64,000 bases of DNA from Sinorhizobium mexicanum (GCF_013488225.1 NZ_CP041238.1:3507501-3571500); one strand, 5' to 3'; shown: positions 1 through 12,149, numbered from the stretch's first letter. Numbers and translations are program-made. Notes: generated by a model from the letters alone, not told the origin.

Positions 1-1839
1 CTCACCGGCATTACTTCGAGCCTTTTAATGGGCGTTGCACTGTTTGCGGCTCTCGACGGGCGACAGCAGCTGGCGATCCCGGCCGAGGCCTTTGCCGCAC
101 TCGATCCCTCCGCTCCAGGTAGCGCACCGATCAATACCGCCAAGCGCGGCGACCGCATCCTCTCGCCAAACGTCGTCGCCAAGCCGGCCGACAAGACGGT
201 CATGGAAGTGTCGACGATGATCCACGACGGCGAAAAGGAGGTTGTCCGCCGGCAGCCCTTCGTCCACGTCAAGATGGCACTCGCGGCCAATCATCAGACG
301 TCCGAAAACTATCCCGCATTCGACCCGCTGGCGATCTTCGCGACCGATGATGGTGACGCCGAAGCTCCGGCGGCAAGGACGGGCACCATCTACGGTTCGG
401 ATGTCGAATCCGAAGTGGCGCTGAAAACCGTCGACTTTCCGTTGAAAGGATCGGGCTTGAGCTTCGGCCCATCCATGTCGCTCGACGAGGTGGAGGAAAA
501 CGTCCGCACCAACGGTTCGGTCCTGACGGAGGGCAATACGCAGGTTGCTTCGCTCTTCTATGTCGACCCGCAACGCTTCGCTTCGGATGCGGGCGATCTC
601 GATCTGATCCAGGGGCTTTCGGCCCGGATCGTCGAGGAGAACATGAGCGTTTCGGCCTACGAGAATATCACCAAGCAGAGCACCGAATACGCCGACGACG
701 TCATACCGGTGCGCCGGCCGACACCGATCGCGACCGTGATGATGAATGCCGGCTATGCCAAGGCGCAGGCCGAGGATGCCGGAGGCTACATCGAAGAGGC
801 ACTCGGCGCCAAGGAACTCGCCGCCGGCGACGTCCTGCGCATCGGCATCATCCAGAAAGGCGAAGAGGCGCGCATCGTGCGCGCCACCATCTACTCGCGC
901 AATCGTCACGTGCTCACCATGGCCGTCGACGACAAGGGCCGTTTCGTCCCCGGTGCCGAGCCGCCGAAACTCGATGCGGTCGCGACGGCCTTCGACGACA
1001 ACGGCACGCCGGTCGTCACCAGCGGCCATGATCTGCCCCGCGTTTACGACGGTATCTATCGAGCCGCCCTCTCCTACGGCATGAACTCCGACATGGTGGC
1101 CCTGGTGGTCAAGCTGTTGGCAAGCAATGTCGACTTCCAGGCGCAGTTGAAGCCGACAGATTCACTCGAGGCGTTCTTCTCCGTCACCGACGAAAGCGGG
1201 CTCGCGACGGATGATTCCGAACTTCTCTACGTGAATGCCAAGTTCGGCGACGCCGAAACCCGGTTCTACCGTTTCCAGGACCCGGACGACAATTCGATCG
1301 ACTACTTCGACATGGACGGCAAGAGCATCCGCCAGTTTCTTTTGCGCAATCCCGTTCCGAACGGCCATTTCCGTTCCGGTTTCGGCATGCGCCGGCACCC
1401 GATCCTCGGCTTCTCCCGCATGCATACGGGTGTTGACTGGTCGGCGCCGCGCGGCACGCCGATCATCGCGGCCGGCAATGGTACGGTCGAGAAGGCCGGC
1501 TGGGACTCCGGCGGCTACGGCAACCAGACGCTGATCCGGCACGCCAACGGCTACGTCTCGTCCTACAACCACCAGAGCGCGATCTCCAAGAGCGTCAAGC
1601 CGGGCGCCAAGGTCGTCCAGGGCCAGGTGATCGGCTGGGTCGGTACGACCGGGCTTTCGACCGGTCCGCATCTCCACTACGAGCTGGTCGTAAACGGCAA
1701 CAAGGTCGATCCCCTGCGCATCCGCCTGCCCGGCGGCAAATCGCTCAAAGGAGATGCGCTGGCGAAGTTCGAGAAGGAACGCGAACGGATCGATGAACTT
1801 CTCGGCAAGGACGAGGGCAACGAGGTTGCGAGCAAGTAA
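1..1839 (+). CDS. rgsM: M23 family peptidoglycan metallopeptidase (5' end outside the window)
   Basis: This is a LytM/M23 zinc endopeptidase that would cut peptidoglycan cross-links in the periplasm. The frame is open from base 1, and the first visible residues form a hydrophobic segment (LTGITSSLLMGVALFAAL), so the ATG at 28 is probably internal and the cytoplasmic start lies upstream. A long middle region precedes the C-terminal M23 domain. Counting from the window edge, the zinc motif HxxxD is at about residues 475-479 (HTGVD) and HxH at 557-559 (HLH), so the enzyme looks catalytically intact. It sits tail-to-tail with clpB. From memory, the gene next to clpB in S. meliloti is rgsM, an M23 protein needed for polar growth. 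The family is certain; the symbol rests on context and recall. Confidence 0.85.
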   Translation, partial: LTGITSSLLMGVALFAALDGRQQLAIPAEAFAALDPSAPGSAPINTAKRGDRILSPNVVAKPADKTVMEVSTMIHDGEKEVVRRQPFVHVKMALAANHQTSENYPAFDPLAIFATDDGDAEAPAARTGTIYGSDVESEVALKTVDFPLKGSGLSFGPSMSLDEVEENVRTNGSVLTEGNTQVASLFYVDPQRFASDAGDLDLIQGLSARIVEENMSVSAYENITKQSTEYADDVIPVRRPTPIATVMMNAGYAKAQAEDAGGYIEEALGAKELAAGDVLRIGIIQKGEEARIVRATIYSRNRHVLTMAVDDKGRFVPGAEPPKLDAVATAFDDNGTPVVTSGHDLPRVYDGIYRAALSYGMNSDMVALVVKLLASNVDFQAQLKPTDSLEAFFSVTDESGLATDDSELLYVNAKFGDAETRFYRFQDPDDNSIDYFDMDGKSIRQFLLRNPVPNGHFRSGFGMRRHPILGFSRMHTGVDWSAPRGTPIIAAGNGTVEKAGWDSGGYGNQTLIRHANGYVSSYNHQSAISKSVKPGAKVVQGQVIGWVGTTGLSTGPHLHYELVVNGNKVDPLRIRLPGGKSLKGDALAKFEKERERIDELLGKDEGNEVASK

Positions 1840-1858
1840 CGCTCACCGCTGTAATGCG

Positions 1859-1890
1859 GAAAGGCCGCCCTTCGGCGGCCTTTTGTGTTT
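1859..1890 (+). terminator. Rho-independent terminator after the M23 gene
   Basis: A perfect GGCCGCC/GGCGGCC stem with a TTC-type loop is followed by TTTTGTGTTT, 20 bases after the stop codon at 1839. Confidence 0.8.
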
Positions 1891-1896
1891 TATACT

Positions 1897-2000
1897 CTAC
1901 AGCGCCGCGCGTCTGACAAGACGCGCAAAGAAAGCTGTAGCACTTTGAATTGCTGCATGTCTTTATCCTGAAATCGGCGACGATTTAAGGATACATGCAG
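1897..2000 (+). repeat. RIME1-like double-palindrome repeat, full copy
   Basis: Palindrome 1 runs from CTACAGCG to GCTGTAG around a TCTGACAAGA core. Palindrome 2 runs from CTGCATG to CATGCAG around an AAATCG/CGATTT stem. The two are joined by the conserved linker CACTTTGAATTG. It ends 4 bases from the clpB stop codon and so forms the 3' flank of the clpB transcript. Confidence 0.85.
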
Positions 2001-2004
2001 TAGC

Positions 2005-4611
<2,607 letters not shown>

Positions 4612-4697
4612 TCTCTACCTCCATAGCCCGGCGAGCCCATCTTCGTGGCACTGGCCGGCGTTTCAGGATCAGGCTCCCGCATTCGGCAAGCCTGTCA

Positions 4698-4798
4698 CTT
4701 CAGCGCCGCGCGTCCTATCAGACGCGCAAGGGTCGCTGACGCTTTGAAATGCTGCATAATTTTATCCTTAGATCGACTCGATCTAAGGAATTATGCAG
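4698..4798 (+). repeat. RIME1-like repeat, full copy, somewhat diverged
   Basis: Both palindromes are present. The linker reads GCTTTGAAATGC rather than CACTTTGAATTGC, and palindrome 2 has compensated changes (ATAATT/AATTAT and AGATCG/CGATCT), so base pairing has been kept while the sequence drifted. Confidence 0.8.
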
Positions 4799-4971
4799 TG
4801 AGACCTCGTCCTCGCATTTGCGCGCGATCGAGTCCTCGAAGCGGAATATGGGGCAGCATTTTCGGAAATTAAAGTGCCGCAACGGAAGGCGTTCAGTGAA
4901 ATCTCGATCGGCAAGTGGCGCCTGCCCGTTCCGATCAAAGAGCGCCTCGATCATCGAGTGGTAGGCACAAG

Positions 4972-5000
4972 AAAACCCGGCTGCTGGCAGCCGGGTTTTC
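4972..5000 (-). terminator. Rho-independent terminator of the DUF4167 gene
   Basis: AAAACCCGGCTGC and GCAGCCGGGTTTT form a perfect stem whose A/T arms give U tracts in both directions. It lies 45 bases beyond the stop codon at 5045. Confidence 0.75.
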
Positions 5001-5044
5001 GTCAAATCGTCGCGTAAGGCCGCGCGAAACGCGGCGGAATGCAT

Positions 5045-5695
5045 TTATTCCGAGGTGGCAAGCGCCGGCGCGTCGCCGGATGCTTCTCCGCCCGGCTGGG
5101 CGTCGCCCGATGCTTCGTCCTGCGCGCCGCGGCGCGGCTGCCGGCGCGGACGGCTCGCGCTGCGACGGCGAGAGGCCGGGCGGCTGGAGGCCGCCGCAGG
5201 CGTTTCTTCTTCCATTGCAACTTCGGCAGGCGTGCCTTCGATCACCGGCTGCGGACCGGAACCGTCCATAACCGGCTGAGGTGCGCTCACCGGAGGCTGG
5301 GCTGCAACTGAGACAGGTGCCTCTTCGGCATAGACCTGATCCAGATCGTCCTGATCGCGATCGACCACGTCTCTTTCCTGATAGTCCTGGCGCTCTTCGC
5401 GCTGGAAACGATCCTGCATCTGTGCCTGGGCAGCCGCGATGATGCGGTTGTAGTGTTCGGCGTGCTGCAGGTAGTTTTCGGCCATGACGCGGTCGCCGGA
5501 GCTCTGGGCGTCACGCGCAAGGGCGGCGTACTTCTCGGCGATGTGCTGGGCCGTACCGCGAATCTTCACGTCAGGACCGGAGCTGTCGTAAGTCCGCGTA
5601 AGCGGATTGGATCCCTTACGATTGTGATTGTTGTTTCCGTTGTTGTTGTTGTTATTTCGCCCACGGCCGCGCTTGTTTTGCTGTCCTGGCCTCAT
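5045..5695 (-). CDS. DUF4167 domain protein, Asn- and Arg-rich
   Basis: The function is unknown; the conserved N-terminal domain is the alphaproteobacterial DUF4167 family. The start is the ATG at 5695 (MRPGQQNKRGRGR), where family similarity begins, rather than an ATG 34 codons upstream. The 216 residues fall into three parts: an RGRGR stretch and a run of asparagines (about residues 12-24), then the conserved core (about 27-95, including IRGTAQHIAEKYAALARDAQ), then an acidic and Pro/Ala-rich tail ending in an Arg/Ser-rich basic patch. The RG/Asn composition suggests RNA or nucleic-acid contact or low-complexity assembly, but that is inference only. It lies downstream of prfA-prmC on the same strand with a 334-base gap, so it probably has its own promoter. 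Confidence 0.85.
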   Translation of the reverse strand: MRPGQQNKRGRGRNNNNNNGNNNHNRKGSNPLTRTYDSSGPDVKIRGTAQHIAEKYAALARDAQSSGDRVMAENYLQHAEHYNRIIAAAQAQMQDRFQREERQDYQERDVVDRDQDDLDQVYAEEAPVSVAAQPPVSAPQPVMDGSGPQPVIEGTPAEVAMEEETPAAASSRPASRRRSASRPRRQPRRGAQDEASGDAQPGGEASGDAPALATSE

Positions 5696-6029
5696 TGTAC
5701 ATTCACCCGAATTTTCTTGATAATGATGATCATATGGTTCCGCGTCCCGGCCGGATCTGTCCGCGCCCGAGAAAACACGCGCCGCAACAGACCGCATATC
5801 GCGATCTCGGCGCCGGCTGACGTCAAATTAACAGGTACCCGCACGAGGCACTGTCGAAACCCTAGCAACTCTTTCTTGAGAGCAATCCCCGTGGCCAGGT
5901 CATACCGGAACGAATCTTTGGTCAATGACCTTCTGCCCAGTGCGCGGGGGCAAACTAGCCCGCTTCCTTTAGGATTCCAAGCCCTTTCTTTGCCCTTCGA
6001 GAAAAGAGATGCGCCGATGCAGCATTTTT
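5696..6029. other. Intergenic region between DUF4167 and prmC
   Basis: This 334-base stretch must contain the promoter of the DUF4167 gene. TTGACC-like hexamers occur on the minus strand, but none is paired with a good -10 at 17-18 bases. I see no gene, repeat or strong hairpin in it. Confidence 0.5.
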
Positions 6030-6911
6030 TCAACGATCGCTGCCGCATTCTCCGTCGCGCTTCAACAAGAGGACCCGGTCGTTGCCACCAAGGTCCTTCG
6101 CGCTGTCGTGCAAGCGCAACCCTTGCGCCGCGAACAGCGCCGTTACCGCCTGCTTTTGATCGAAACCGATTTCCAAGCCGATTACGCCGTCTGCTTCAAG
6201 ATGACGATCGGCGTGAAGGGCGATGGCACGATAGGCATCAAGCCCGTCATCTCCGCCATCAAGAGCAGCGGCCGGATCATAAAATTTCACTTCCGGCTCA
6301 AGCTCATCGACAACTCTGGACTGGATATAAGGCGGATTTGAGACGATCACATCGAACCGCCCTTCGACCCCCTCGAACCAGTCGCTCCGAAGCGTCTGGA
6401 AGCGTCCAGCAAGGCCGTTGCGCTCTGCGTTGTCGCGCGCCGTTGCCAAGGCGTCTTCCGATATATCGGTACCAAGACCGCTGGCTTCAAGTACCTGATC
6501 GAGAAGAGCGAGACAGATTGCCCCTGTTCCCGTGCCGAGATCGATGATCCGGCAGGCCTCCTTGCGGGCGACAATCCGTCGCATATGCGGGATCATGCAA
6601 TCAACCAGCGTTTCCGTGTCCGGTCTCGGTTCGAGCGTGTCCTTCGAGAGCTTGAGGATCAGTCCATAGAACTCTCTTTCACCCAGGATGCGGTAGACCG
6701 GCTCGCGCGCTGTGCGGCGGTCGATGGCGGCACGGATGCGCGCCGCAACAGTGTCGTCGACCGCCTCCCCTCCTCGCGCCATCAAGTCGGCAAGCGAAAG
6801 GTCGAGCAGCCCCGATATCAGATGCCGCGCATCGAGCGCCGCCGTCTCGATACCGGCGGCCTTCAGCCTGTCGCGGCTTTCGGCAAGAAGGCGGTCGAGC
6901 GTCTCGGACAT
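6030..6911 (-). CDS. prmC: Peptide chain release factor N5-glutamine methyltransferase PrmC
   Basis: PrmC transfers a methyl group from SAM to the glutamine of the GGQ motif in release factors. The 293-residue protein has an N-terminal helical substrate-binding domain, SAM motif I (IIDLGTGTG, about residues 120-128) and the catalytic NPPY motif at about 191-194. It starts 6 bases after the prfA stop codon, so the enzyme and its substrate are made from one operon. Confidence 0.96.
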   Translation of the reverse strand: MSETLDRLLAESRDRLKAAGIETAALDARHLISGLLDLSLADLMARGGEAVDDTVAARIRAAIDRRTAREPVYRILGEREFYGLILKLSKDTLEPRPDTETLVDCMIPHMRRIVARKEACRIIDLGTGTGAICLALLDQVLEASGLGTDISEDALATARDNAERNGLAGRFQTLRSDWFEGVEGRFDVIVSNPPYIQSRVVDELEPEVKFYDPAAALDGGDDGLDAYRAIALHADRHLEADGVIGLEIGFDQKQAVTALFAAQGLRLHDSAKDLGGNDRVLLLKRDGECGSDR

Positions 6912-6917
6912 TGCGGC

Positions 6918-8000
6918 TCAACCCTGCTGCTCGCCGAGAAGTGCAAGCTGGCTCGCCTGATGATCCGCCAGCAACGCATCCACAACCTCGTCGATCTCGC
7001 CTTCCATCATCCGGTCGAGCTTGTAGAGCGTCAGGTTGATGCGATGATCCGTGAGGCGCCCCTGCGGGAAATTATAGGTGCGGATACGCTCCGAGCGATC
7101 GCCGGACCCCACCTGGCTCTTGCGATCCGCCGAACGCTCGCTGTCGGCGCGCTGGCGCTCCATGTCAAAGAGCCGTGAGCGCAGCACCTGCATGGCCTTG
7201 GCGCGGTTCTGATGCTGCGATTTCTCCGAACTCGTGACGACGATGCCCGTCGGAATATGCGTAATGCGGACCGCCGAGTCGGTCGTATTGACGTGCTGGC
7301 CGCCTGCGCCCGAAGACCGCATCGTATCGATGCGGATATCCTCGGGCCGGATCTCGATGTCGATCTCCTCAGCCTCGGGCAGCACGGCAACAGTGGCAGC
7401 GGAGGTATGGATGCGTCCGCTCGCCTCGGTCTCCGGCACGCGCTGCACCCGGTGGACGCCGGATTCGAACTTTAATCGCGAGAAAACGCCGCGACCCGAC
7501 ACGGTGGCGATGATTTCCTTGTAGCCGCCGGCCTCGCCCTCGCTCGCCGACAGAACCTCGACACGCCAGCCCTTGGTCGAGGCATAACGCTCGTACATGC
7601 GAAAGAGGTCGCCGGCAAAGAGCGCCGCTTCCGAGCCGCCGGTGCCGGCGCGGATTTCAAGGATCGCGCTTTTTTCGTCCGCCGCATCTTTCGGTAGGAG
7701 CAGGATCTGAATGTCTTGCTCGAGCGCCTCGATCTGCTCCTCGACGTCGGGCTTTTCCATCTCCGCGAGGTCGCGCATCTCCTTGTCCGTCGTCCGGTCG
7801 GAAAGCATCGCGTTGATGTCGGTAAGTTCAGCCGTCGCCTTCTCGTAGGCGCGGATCTTCGTCACGACCGGCTGCAGCTCGGAATATTCCGAGGCCAGTT
7901 TCACATAGACGTCCGCCGACGGCCCGGCCGACATGCGAGCTTCGATTTCACCGAACCGGCGCTCCAGTTCGCGCATCTTTTCAACGGGAAGCTTTGCCAA
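6918..8000 (-). CDS. prfA: Peptide chain release factor 1 (RF1)
   Basis: RF1 recognises UAA and UAG stop codons and triggers peptide release. The tripeptide discriminator is PET (in VPETEASGR, near residue 187), the RF1 form of PxT. The GGQ hydrolysis motif (AGGQHVN) is near 229-231 and is the target of the adjacent PrmC. The start I chose is a TTG at 8000 (MAKLPVEKM), with GGAG placed 7 bases upstream. Four further codons up to a TTG at 8012 are open but have no ribosome-binding site. The resulting 360 residues match the usual length. Confidence 0.96.
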   Translation of the reverse strand: MAKLPVEKMRELERRFGEIEARMSAGPSADVYVKLASEYSELQPVVTKIRAYEKATAELTDINAMLSDRTTDKEMRDLAEMEKPDVEEQIEALEQDIQILLLPKDAADEKSAILEIRAGTGGSEAALFAGDLFRMYERYASTKGWRVEVLSASEGEAGGYKEIIATVSGRGVFSRLKFESGVHRVQRVPETEASGRIHTSAATVAVLPEAEEIDIEIRPEDIRIDTMRSSGAGGQHVNTTDSAVRITHIPTGIVVTSSEKSQHQNRAKAMQVLRSRLFDMERQRADSERSADRKSQVGSGDRSERIRTYNFPQGRLTDHRINLTLYKLDRMMEGEIDEVVDALLADHQASQLALLGEQQG

Positions 8001-8051
8001 ATGTAACTCCAAATGCGTTCGCCCGCCCCGGGGTTCATCCGGGCGTGGCTA

Positions 8052-8155
8052 CTGCATGTTTCCTTAAATCCGAATCGATTTAAGGGCAAAATCACGCAGC
8101 AACTCAAAGCTCCACAGCGATCTTCGCGCGTCTGACTAGACGCGCGCCGCTGTAA
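8052..8155 (-). repeat. RIME1-like repeat, full copy, reverse orientation
   Basis: Both palindromes are intact and are joined by CAACTCAAAGCTCCACAG. It lies between the ptsP stop codon and the prfA start on the same strand, so it would be transcribed as part of any ptsP-prfA read-through RNA. Confidence 0.85.
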
Positions 8156-8172
8156 GGACGCTTCAATCCTGT

Positions 8173-10440
8173 CTAAACCGGTATGCCGTTCGCCGCTGCG
8201 AAATCGACGAGGAGCTGCCGAACGGACGTTTGGGATTTCACGTCGTCGAGCGCAGCTTCCAGAATCTCGTTCAACTTGCCGGCATCGAGCGCCAAGAGCA
8301 TTGCCTTGACCGGCCCGACTGCGGTCGGCGACATTGACACCGAACGGAAGCCGAGGCCGAGCAGCGCCATCGCCGACAACGGCTTGCTCGCCATTTCGCC
8401 GCATAGCGTGACCGGCGTGTCGTTGCGCTCGCCGGCCCGCACGATATCGCGCAGGATACGCATGAATGGCCGGTCGAGAATGTCGAAACGATCGGACACA
8501 CGGGCATTGCCGCGGTCGACCGCCATCGCGAACTGGAAGAGATCGTTCGAACCGACGGAAACGAAATCCACCTCTGCCATCAGTTCGTCGAGCTGCCACA
8601 TCAGCGCCGGAACTTCCAGCATCGCACCGAACTGCAGCTTGCGCGGCAACTGCTCGCCAAGCTTCGACTGGCGCTCGATCTCCTTCTGCAACAGTTCGCG
8701 CGCGCTCTTGAGCTCGGAGACTTCCGTCACCATGGGCAGCATCAGCTTGAGTTCAGCGCCGGCGGCTGCTCTCAACATCGCCCTCAACTGCGTGCGCAGA
8801 AGCCCGGGCCGGTCGAGCGAAAGCCGGATCGCGCGCCAGCCGAGCGCCGGGTTTTCCTCTTCCGCCGCGCGGAAATAGGGTACGACCTTGTCGCCACCGA
8901 TGTCGAGCGTGCGGAAGGTCACCGGCTTGCCGCCCGTTTGCTTTAGCACGCTGCGATAGAAGGCCTCCTGTTCCTCTGCCTTCGGCATGGTCGACGCGAT
9001 CATGAATTGCAGCTCCGTGCGGAAAAGGCCGATGCCTTCCGCCCCCGCCTCGTTCAGATGCGGCAGGTCCACCAGCAGGCCGGCGTTCATCTGTAGCGTG
9101 ATGCGCTTGCCATCCTTCGTCAGCGGCTCGACATCTTTCAGCGCACGAAACTGGGCCTGCCGGCGGGCACGGAACCGCACCTTCTCCTCATAGGCCCGCT
9201 GCAGGTCGGCCAAGGGCCGCAGATGCACCTTCGCATCGTCGCCGTCGACGATGATCGCGTCGCGGTTTTCGGCAAGCGCCACCGCCCCCGCCGCCTGGCC
9301 CACGACCGGAATCCCCATGGCGCGGGCGACGATCACTACATGGCTCGTGACTGCGCCCTCTTCAAGGACCAGGCCGCGCACTCTTTCTCGCGGATAGTCG
9401 AGCAGTTCGGCCGCCCCCATGGCGCGGGCGACGATGATCGCGTCATTGGGAAAATCGGCTGCGGAAAGCCTGGCGCCATAGCCGGAAAGCTGGCGCAGCA
9501 GCCGGTTGGCAAGGTCGTCGAAATCGTGCATCCGCTCGCGGAGATAGGGATCCGTGAGCCGGATCATTCGCGCCTTGGTCTCGCTCTGAACGCGTTCGAC
9601 GGCGGCTTCCGCCGTCAGGCCGTTGCGGATCGCTTCTTCAAGCTTCCTCACCCAGCCACGATCGTGAGCGAACATCCGATAGGTTTCGAGCACCGCCCGA
9701 TGTTCGCCCTCCATCGAGACTTCGCGGCGCGACAGCATGTCGTCGATCGAGATACGCAGAGAACCGAGCGCCTCTGCGAGGCGCTGCAATTCCTGTTCCG
9801 TATCCTCGTTGAGCAGGTTCGTGACGACGATCCTCGGCTCGTGCAGCACGACGTAGCCGAGGCCTATGCCCTCGCCGAAGCTGTTGCCTTCGATCGAGAC
9901 CGGGCGCGAAAGATCGAGTTCGAGCCCCGGCTTGGTGATCTTCTTCAATTCGCCGGTCGCAACCATCTCGGCGAGCACCATCGCCGTCGTTTCCAGCGCC
10001 TCGACCTCGTCCTCGCGATAGTTGCGCATCGCCTTGTTCTGGACGACGAGAACGCCGAGCGCTCGTCCCGTACGCAGGATCGGCACGCCGAGGAAGGAGT
10101 GGTAGATCTCTTCGCCCGTCTCCGGCAGGTAGGTGAATGCCGGATGCGACTGCGCATCGGAAAGATTAAGCGGTCGTGCCGAGGCGGCGATCGTACCGAC
10201 GAGACCCTGCCCCATCTTCAACTGCGCCAGGTGGACCGCGGTCTTGTTCAGACCTTCGGTGGCGTAAAGTTCGAGCACGCCATCGGAACGCAGCACGTAG
10301 ACGGAGCACACTTCCGCGACCATGTTCTGTGCGATCTGGCGCACGATCCGGTCCAGGCGCTCCTGCGGCTCAAGCGGTTCCGCCATGAGCTCGCGCAACC
10401 GCTTGAGGAGAACGCGCGGACCTGCGGAAAGGTCTCTCAT
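8173..10440 (-). CDS. ptsP: Phosphoenolpyruvate-protein phosphotransferase EI-Ntr (PtsP)
   Basis: This is the first enzyme of the nitrogen-type PTS. It takes phosphate from PEP and passes it to NPr and then EIIA-Ntr, a regulatory rather than sugar-transport relay. The 755-residue order is diagnostic: an N-terminal GAF domain (about 1-165) that distinguishes it from sugar EI, the PEP-utiliser N domain, the swivelling domain with the phospho-accepting histidine in VTSHVVIVARAMG (about residue 366), and the C-terminal TIM barrel with SVGSNDLFQF and the LCGEMAS cysteine motif. In rhizobia the GAF domain is reported to sense glutamine. It lies 91 bases after lysC on the same strand. A GGGCC-GAC-GGCCC hairpin in that gap (about 10488-10503) lacks a T-tract. 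Confidence 0.96.
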   Translation of the reverse strand: MRDLSAGPRVLLKRLRELMAEPLEPQERLDRIVRQIAQNMVAEVCSVYVLRSDGVLELYATEGLNKTAVHLAQLKMGQGLVGTIAASARPLNLSDAQSHPAFTYLPETGEEIYHSFLGVPILRTGRALGVLVVQNKAMRNYREDEVEALETTAMVLAEMVATGELKKITKPGLELDLSRPVSIEGNSFGEGIGLGYVVLHEPRIVVTNLLNEDTEQELQRLAEALGSLRISIDDMLSRREVSMEGEHRAVLETYRMFAHDRGWVRKLEEAIRNGLTAEAAVERVQSETKARMIRLTDPYLRERMHDFDDLANRLLRQLSGYGARLSAADFPNDAIIVARAMGAAELLDYPRERVRGLVLEEGAVTSHVVIVARAMGIPVVGQAAGAVALAENRDAIIVDGDDAKVHLRPLADLQRAYEEKVRFRARRQAQFRALKDVEPLTKDGKRITLQMNAGLLVDLPHLNEAGAEGIGLFRTELQFMIASTMPKAEEQEAFYRSVLKQTGGKPVTFRTLDIGGDKVVPYFRAAEEENPALGWRAIRLSLDRPGLLRTQLRAMLRAAAGAELKLMLPMVTEVSELKSARELLQKEIERQSKLGEQLPRKLQFGAMLEVPALMWQLDELMAEVDFVSVGSNDLFQFAMAVDRGNARVSDRFDILDRPFMRILRDIVRAGERNDTPVTLCGEMASKPLSAMALLGLGFRSVSMSPTAVGPVKAMLLALDAGKLNEILEAALDDVKSQTSVRQLLVDFAAANGIPV

Positions 10441-10531
10441 CGCGTGAGGTCTCCAGAATAAGAATTACCGACGACATGCTTCAGGGCCGACGGCCCTTCG
10501 AGCCGCGAATCCAAAATCGAATGTCTGCTGT

Positions 10532-11806
10532 TTAACTCTTATCCAGACCGTAGGCGGAATGCAAAGTGCGAACCGCCAATTCCGCATATGGACCGTCGAT
10601 CAAAATGGATATCTTGATCTCGGACGTGGTGATCGCCTTGATGTTGATGCCCTTGTCGGCAAGCGCGCGGAAGGCCGACGCGGCGACGCCCGCATGGCTG
10701 CGCATGCCGATGCCGATCACCGAGACCTTGACGAGGCCGGATTCCGACTGGGCAACGTCGTAGCCGATCTTTTCCTTGTTGTCGGAAAGCACCTTCAGCG
10801 CCTTGTCCACATCGCCGGAGGGAACGGTGAAGGTCATGTCCGTCTTCGAGCCGTCTTCCGAGATGTTCTGCACGATCATGTCGACGTTGATATGGGCCTC
10901 TGCCAGGGGGCCGAAGATCGCGGCGGAAACGCCCGGCCGGTCTGCCAGACGGCGCAGCGAAATCTGGGCTTCATCCTTGGCATAGGCAATGCCGGTTACG
11001 ACTTCCTGTTCCACGATCTCATCCTCATCACAAATCAGCGTTCCGGGCGGGTTCAGAAGGTCACCCATGCCCGGCGCATCGGGATCCTCGAAAGAAGAGC
11101 GCACGAAGGTGCGAACCTTGTGCACCATGGCGAGCTCGACCGAGCGCACCTGCAGCACCTTGGCGCCGAGCGAGGCCATTTCGAGCATTTCCTCGAAGGC
11201 GATTTTCTTCAGCCGGCGGGCCTTGGGCTCGATCCGCGGGTCGGTCGTGTAGACGCCATCGACATCCGTATAGATGTCGCAACGGTCGGCCTTGACAGCG
11301 GCGGCGATCGCAACCGCCGAAGTGTCGGAACCGCCGCGCCCGAGCGTCGCCAGCCGATTGTCCGGACCAAGGCCTTGGAAGCCGGCGATCACCGCCACCT
11401 GGCCCTCGCCCATCCGACGAATGATGTCGGCGCCTTCGATGTCGAGGATGCGGGCGGCGCCGTGGGCGTTGTCGGTCTTGATCGGGATCTGCCAACCCTG
11501 CCAGGAGCGCGCGTTGATGTTCATCGATTGCAGCGCGATCGCCAGCAGCCCGGAGGTGACCTGCTCACCGGAGGCAACGACGGCATCGTATTCACGCGCG
11601 TCGTAAAAGGGGGCGTTCGAACCGGCGACCTTCGGCATGTTTTCGACCCAGCCGACCAACTCGTTGGTCTTGCCGGACATGGCGGAAACGACGACGGCGA
11701 CCTGGTGACCGGCATCGACTTCGCGTTTCACATGGCGGGCGACATTGTAGATGCGTTCCAAATTTGCGACGGATGTTCCGCCGAATTTCATCACGATGCG
11801 TGCCAT
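10532..11806 (-). CDS. lysC: Aspartate kinase
   Basis: This enzyme phosphorylates aspartate, the committed step to lysine, threonine and methionine. The 424 residues show the kinase motif KFGGTSV (7-13), an amino-acid kinase domain to about residue 245, and two C-terminal ACT domains that would bind lysine and/or threonine for feedback inhibition. The second ACT repeat contains GIGMRSHAGVA. It is a monofunctional aspartokinase with no homoserine dehydrogenase fused. The ATG start gives MARIVMKFGG, the usual N-terminus. Confidence 0.96.
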   Translation of the reverse strand: MARIVMKFGGTSVANLERIYNVARHVKREVDAGHQVAVVVSAMSGKTNELVGWVENMPKVAGSNAPFYDAREYDAVVASGEQVTSGLLAIALQSMNINARSWQGWQIPIKTDNAHGAARILDIEGADIIRRMGEGQVAVIAGFQGLGPDNRLATLGRGGSDTSAVAIAAAVKADRCDIYTDVDGVYTTDPRIEPKARRLKKIAFEEMLEMASLGAKVLQVRSVELAMVHKVRTFVRSSFEDPDAPGMGDLLNPPGTLICDEDEIVEQEVVTGIAYAKDEAQISLRRLADRPGVSAAIFGPLAEAHINVDMIVQNISEDGSKTDMTFTVPSGDVDKALKVLSDNKEKIGYDVAQSESGLVKVSVIGIGMRSHAGVAASAFRALADKGINIKAITTSEIKISILIDGPYAELAVRTLHSAYGLDKS

Positions 11807-12031
11807 TTCGCCTCTACCGGTACCGATGTTTGCGCGCGAGCGCGCGACAGGGAAAGCGTCCCCGCCGGCGCCTGACGATCAAAAAAGCTTGGGACTTCTC
11901 GGACATCGGCCAGTCACCGCTTCGGGGAGCGGAAAGTCGCGGCGTCTCTTAGCGGATCAACGGGCGCCGTGCAATGGCAAGCCGACGGATTGGCGAGGTT
12001 CCAGCCGATGTTTGACCCGGCCTCCCGCCCC

Positions 12032-12135
12032 CTACAGCGCCGCGCGCCTTTTCAGGCGCGCAAAGGGCGCTGTAGCACTTTGAATTGCTGCATGTTTTCA
12101 TCCTCAAATCGGCTGCGATTTGAGGAAACATGCAT
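12032..12135 (+). repeat. RIME1-like repeat, full copy
   Basis: Near-consensus: CTACAGCG to CGCTGTAG with a CGCGCC/GGCGCG core, linker CACTTTGAATTG, then the CTGCATG palindrome around TCAAATCG/CGATTTGA. It lies between the divergent lysC and ABC-F genes, just upstream of the ABC-F promoter candidate. Confidence 0.85.
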
Positions 12136-12149
12136 TGGTCGCGCCTAGG

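Larger units (their letters stand above)
4612..5044. other. Intergenic region between clpB and the DUF4167 gene
   Basis: This 433-base gap holds the clpB 5' region, a RIME copy (4698-4798) and the terminator of the DUF4167 gene (4972-5000). I see no credible coding frame here. Confidence 0.6.

Noticed and set aside
4616..4700. A heat-shock (RpoH) promoter ahead of clpB
   Set aside because: CTTGCC occurs but no CCTATNT-like -10 lies at the right distance.
9223..10461. A 412-codon frame opposite ptsP, and a similar 438-codon frame opposite lysC (10559-11875)
   Set aside because: Both are antisense shadows of clear enzymes; their Asp/His/Arg-rich translations match no family.
10488..10503. A GGGCC-GAC-GGCCC hairpin between lysC and ptsP as a terminator
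   Set aside because: No T-tract follows on the minus strand, and the two genes are only 91 bases apart, so read-through is likely.
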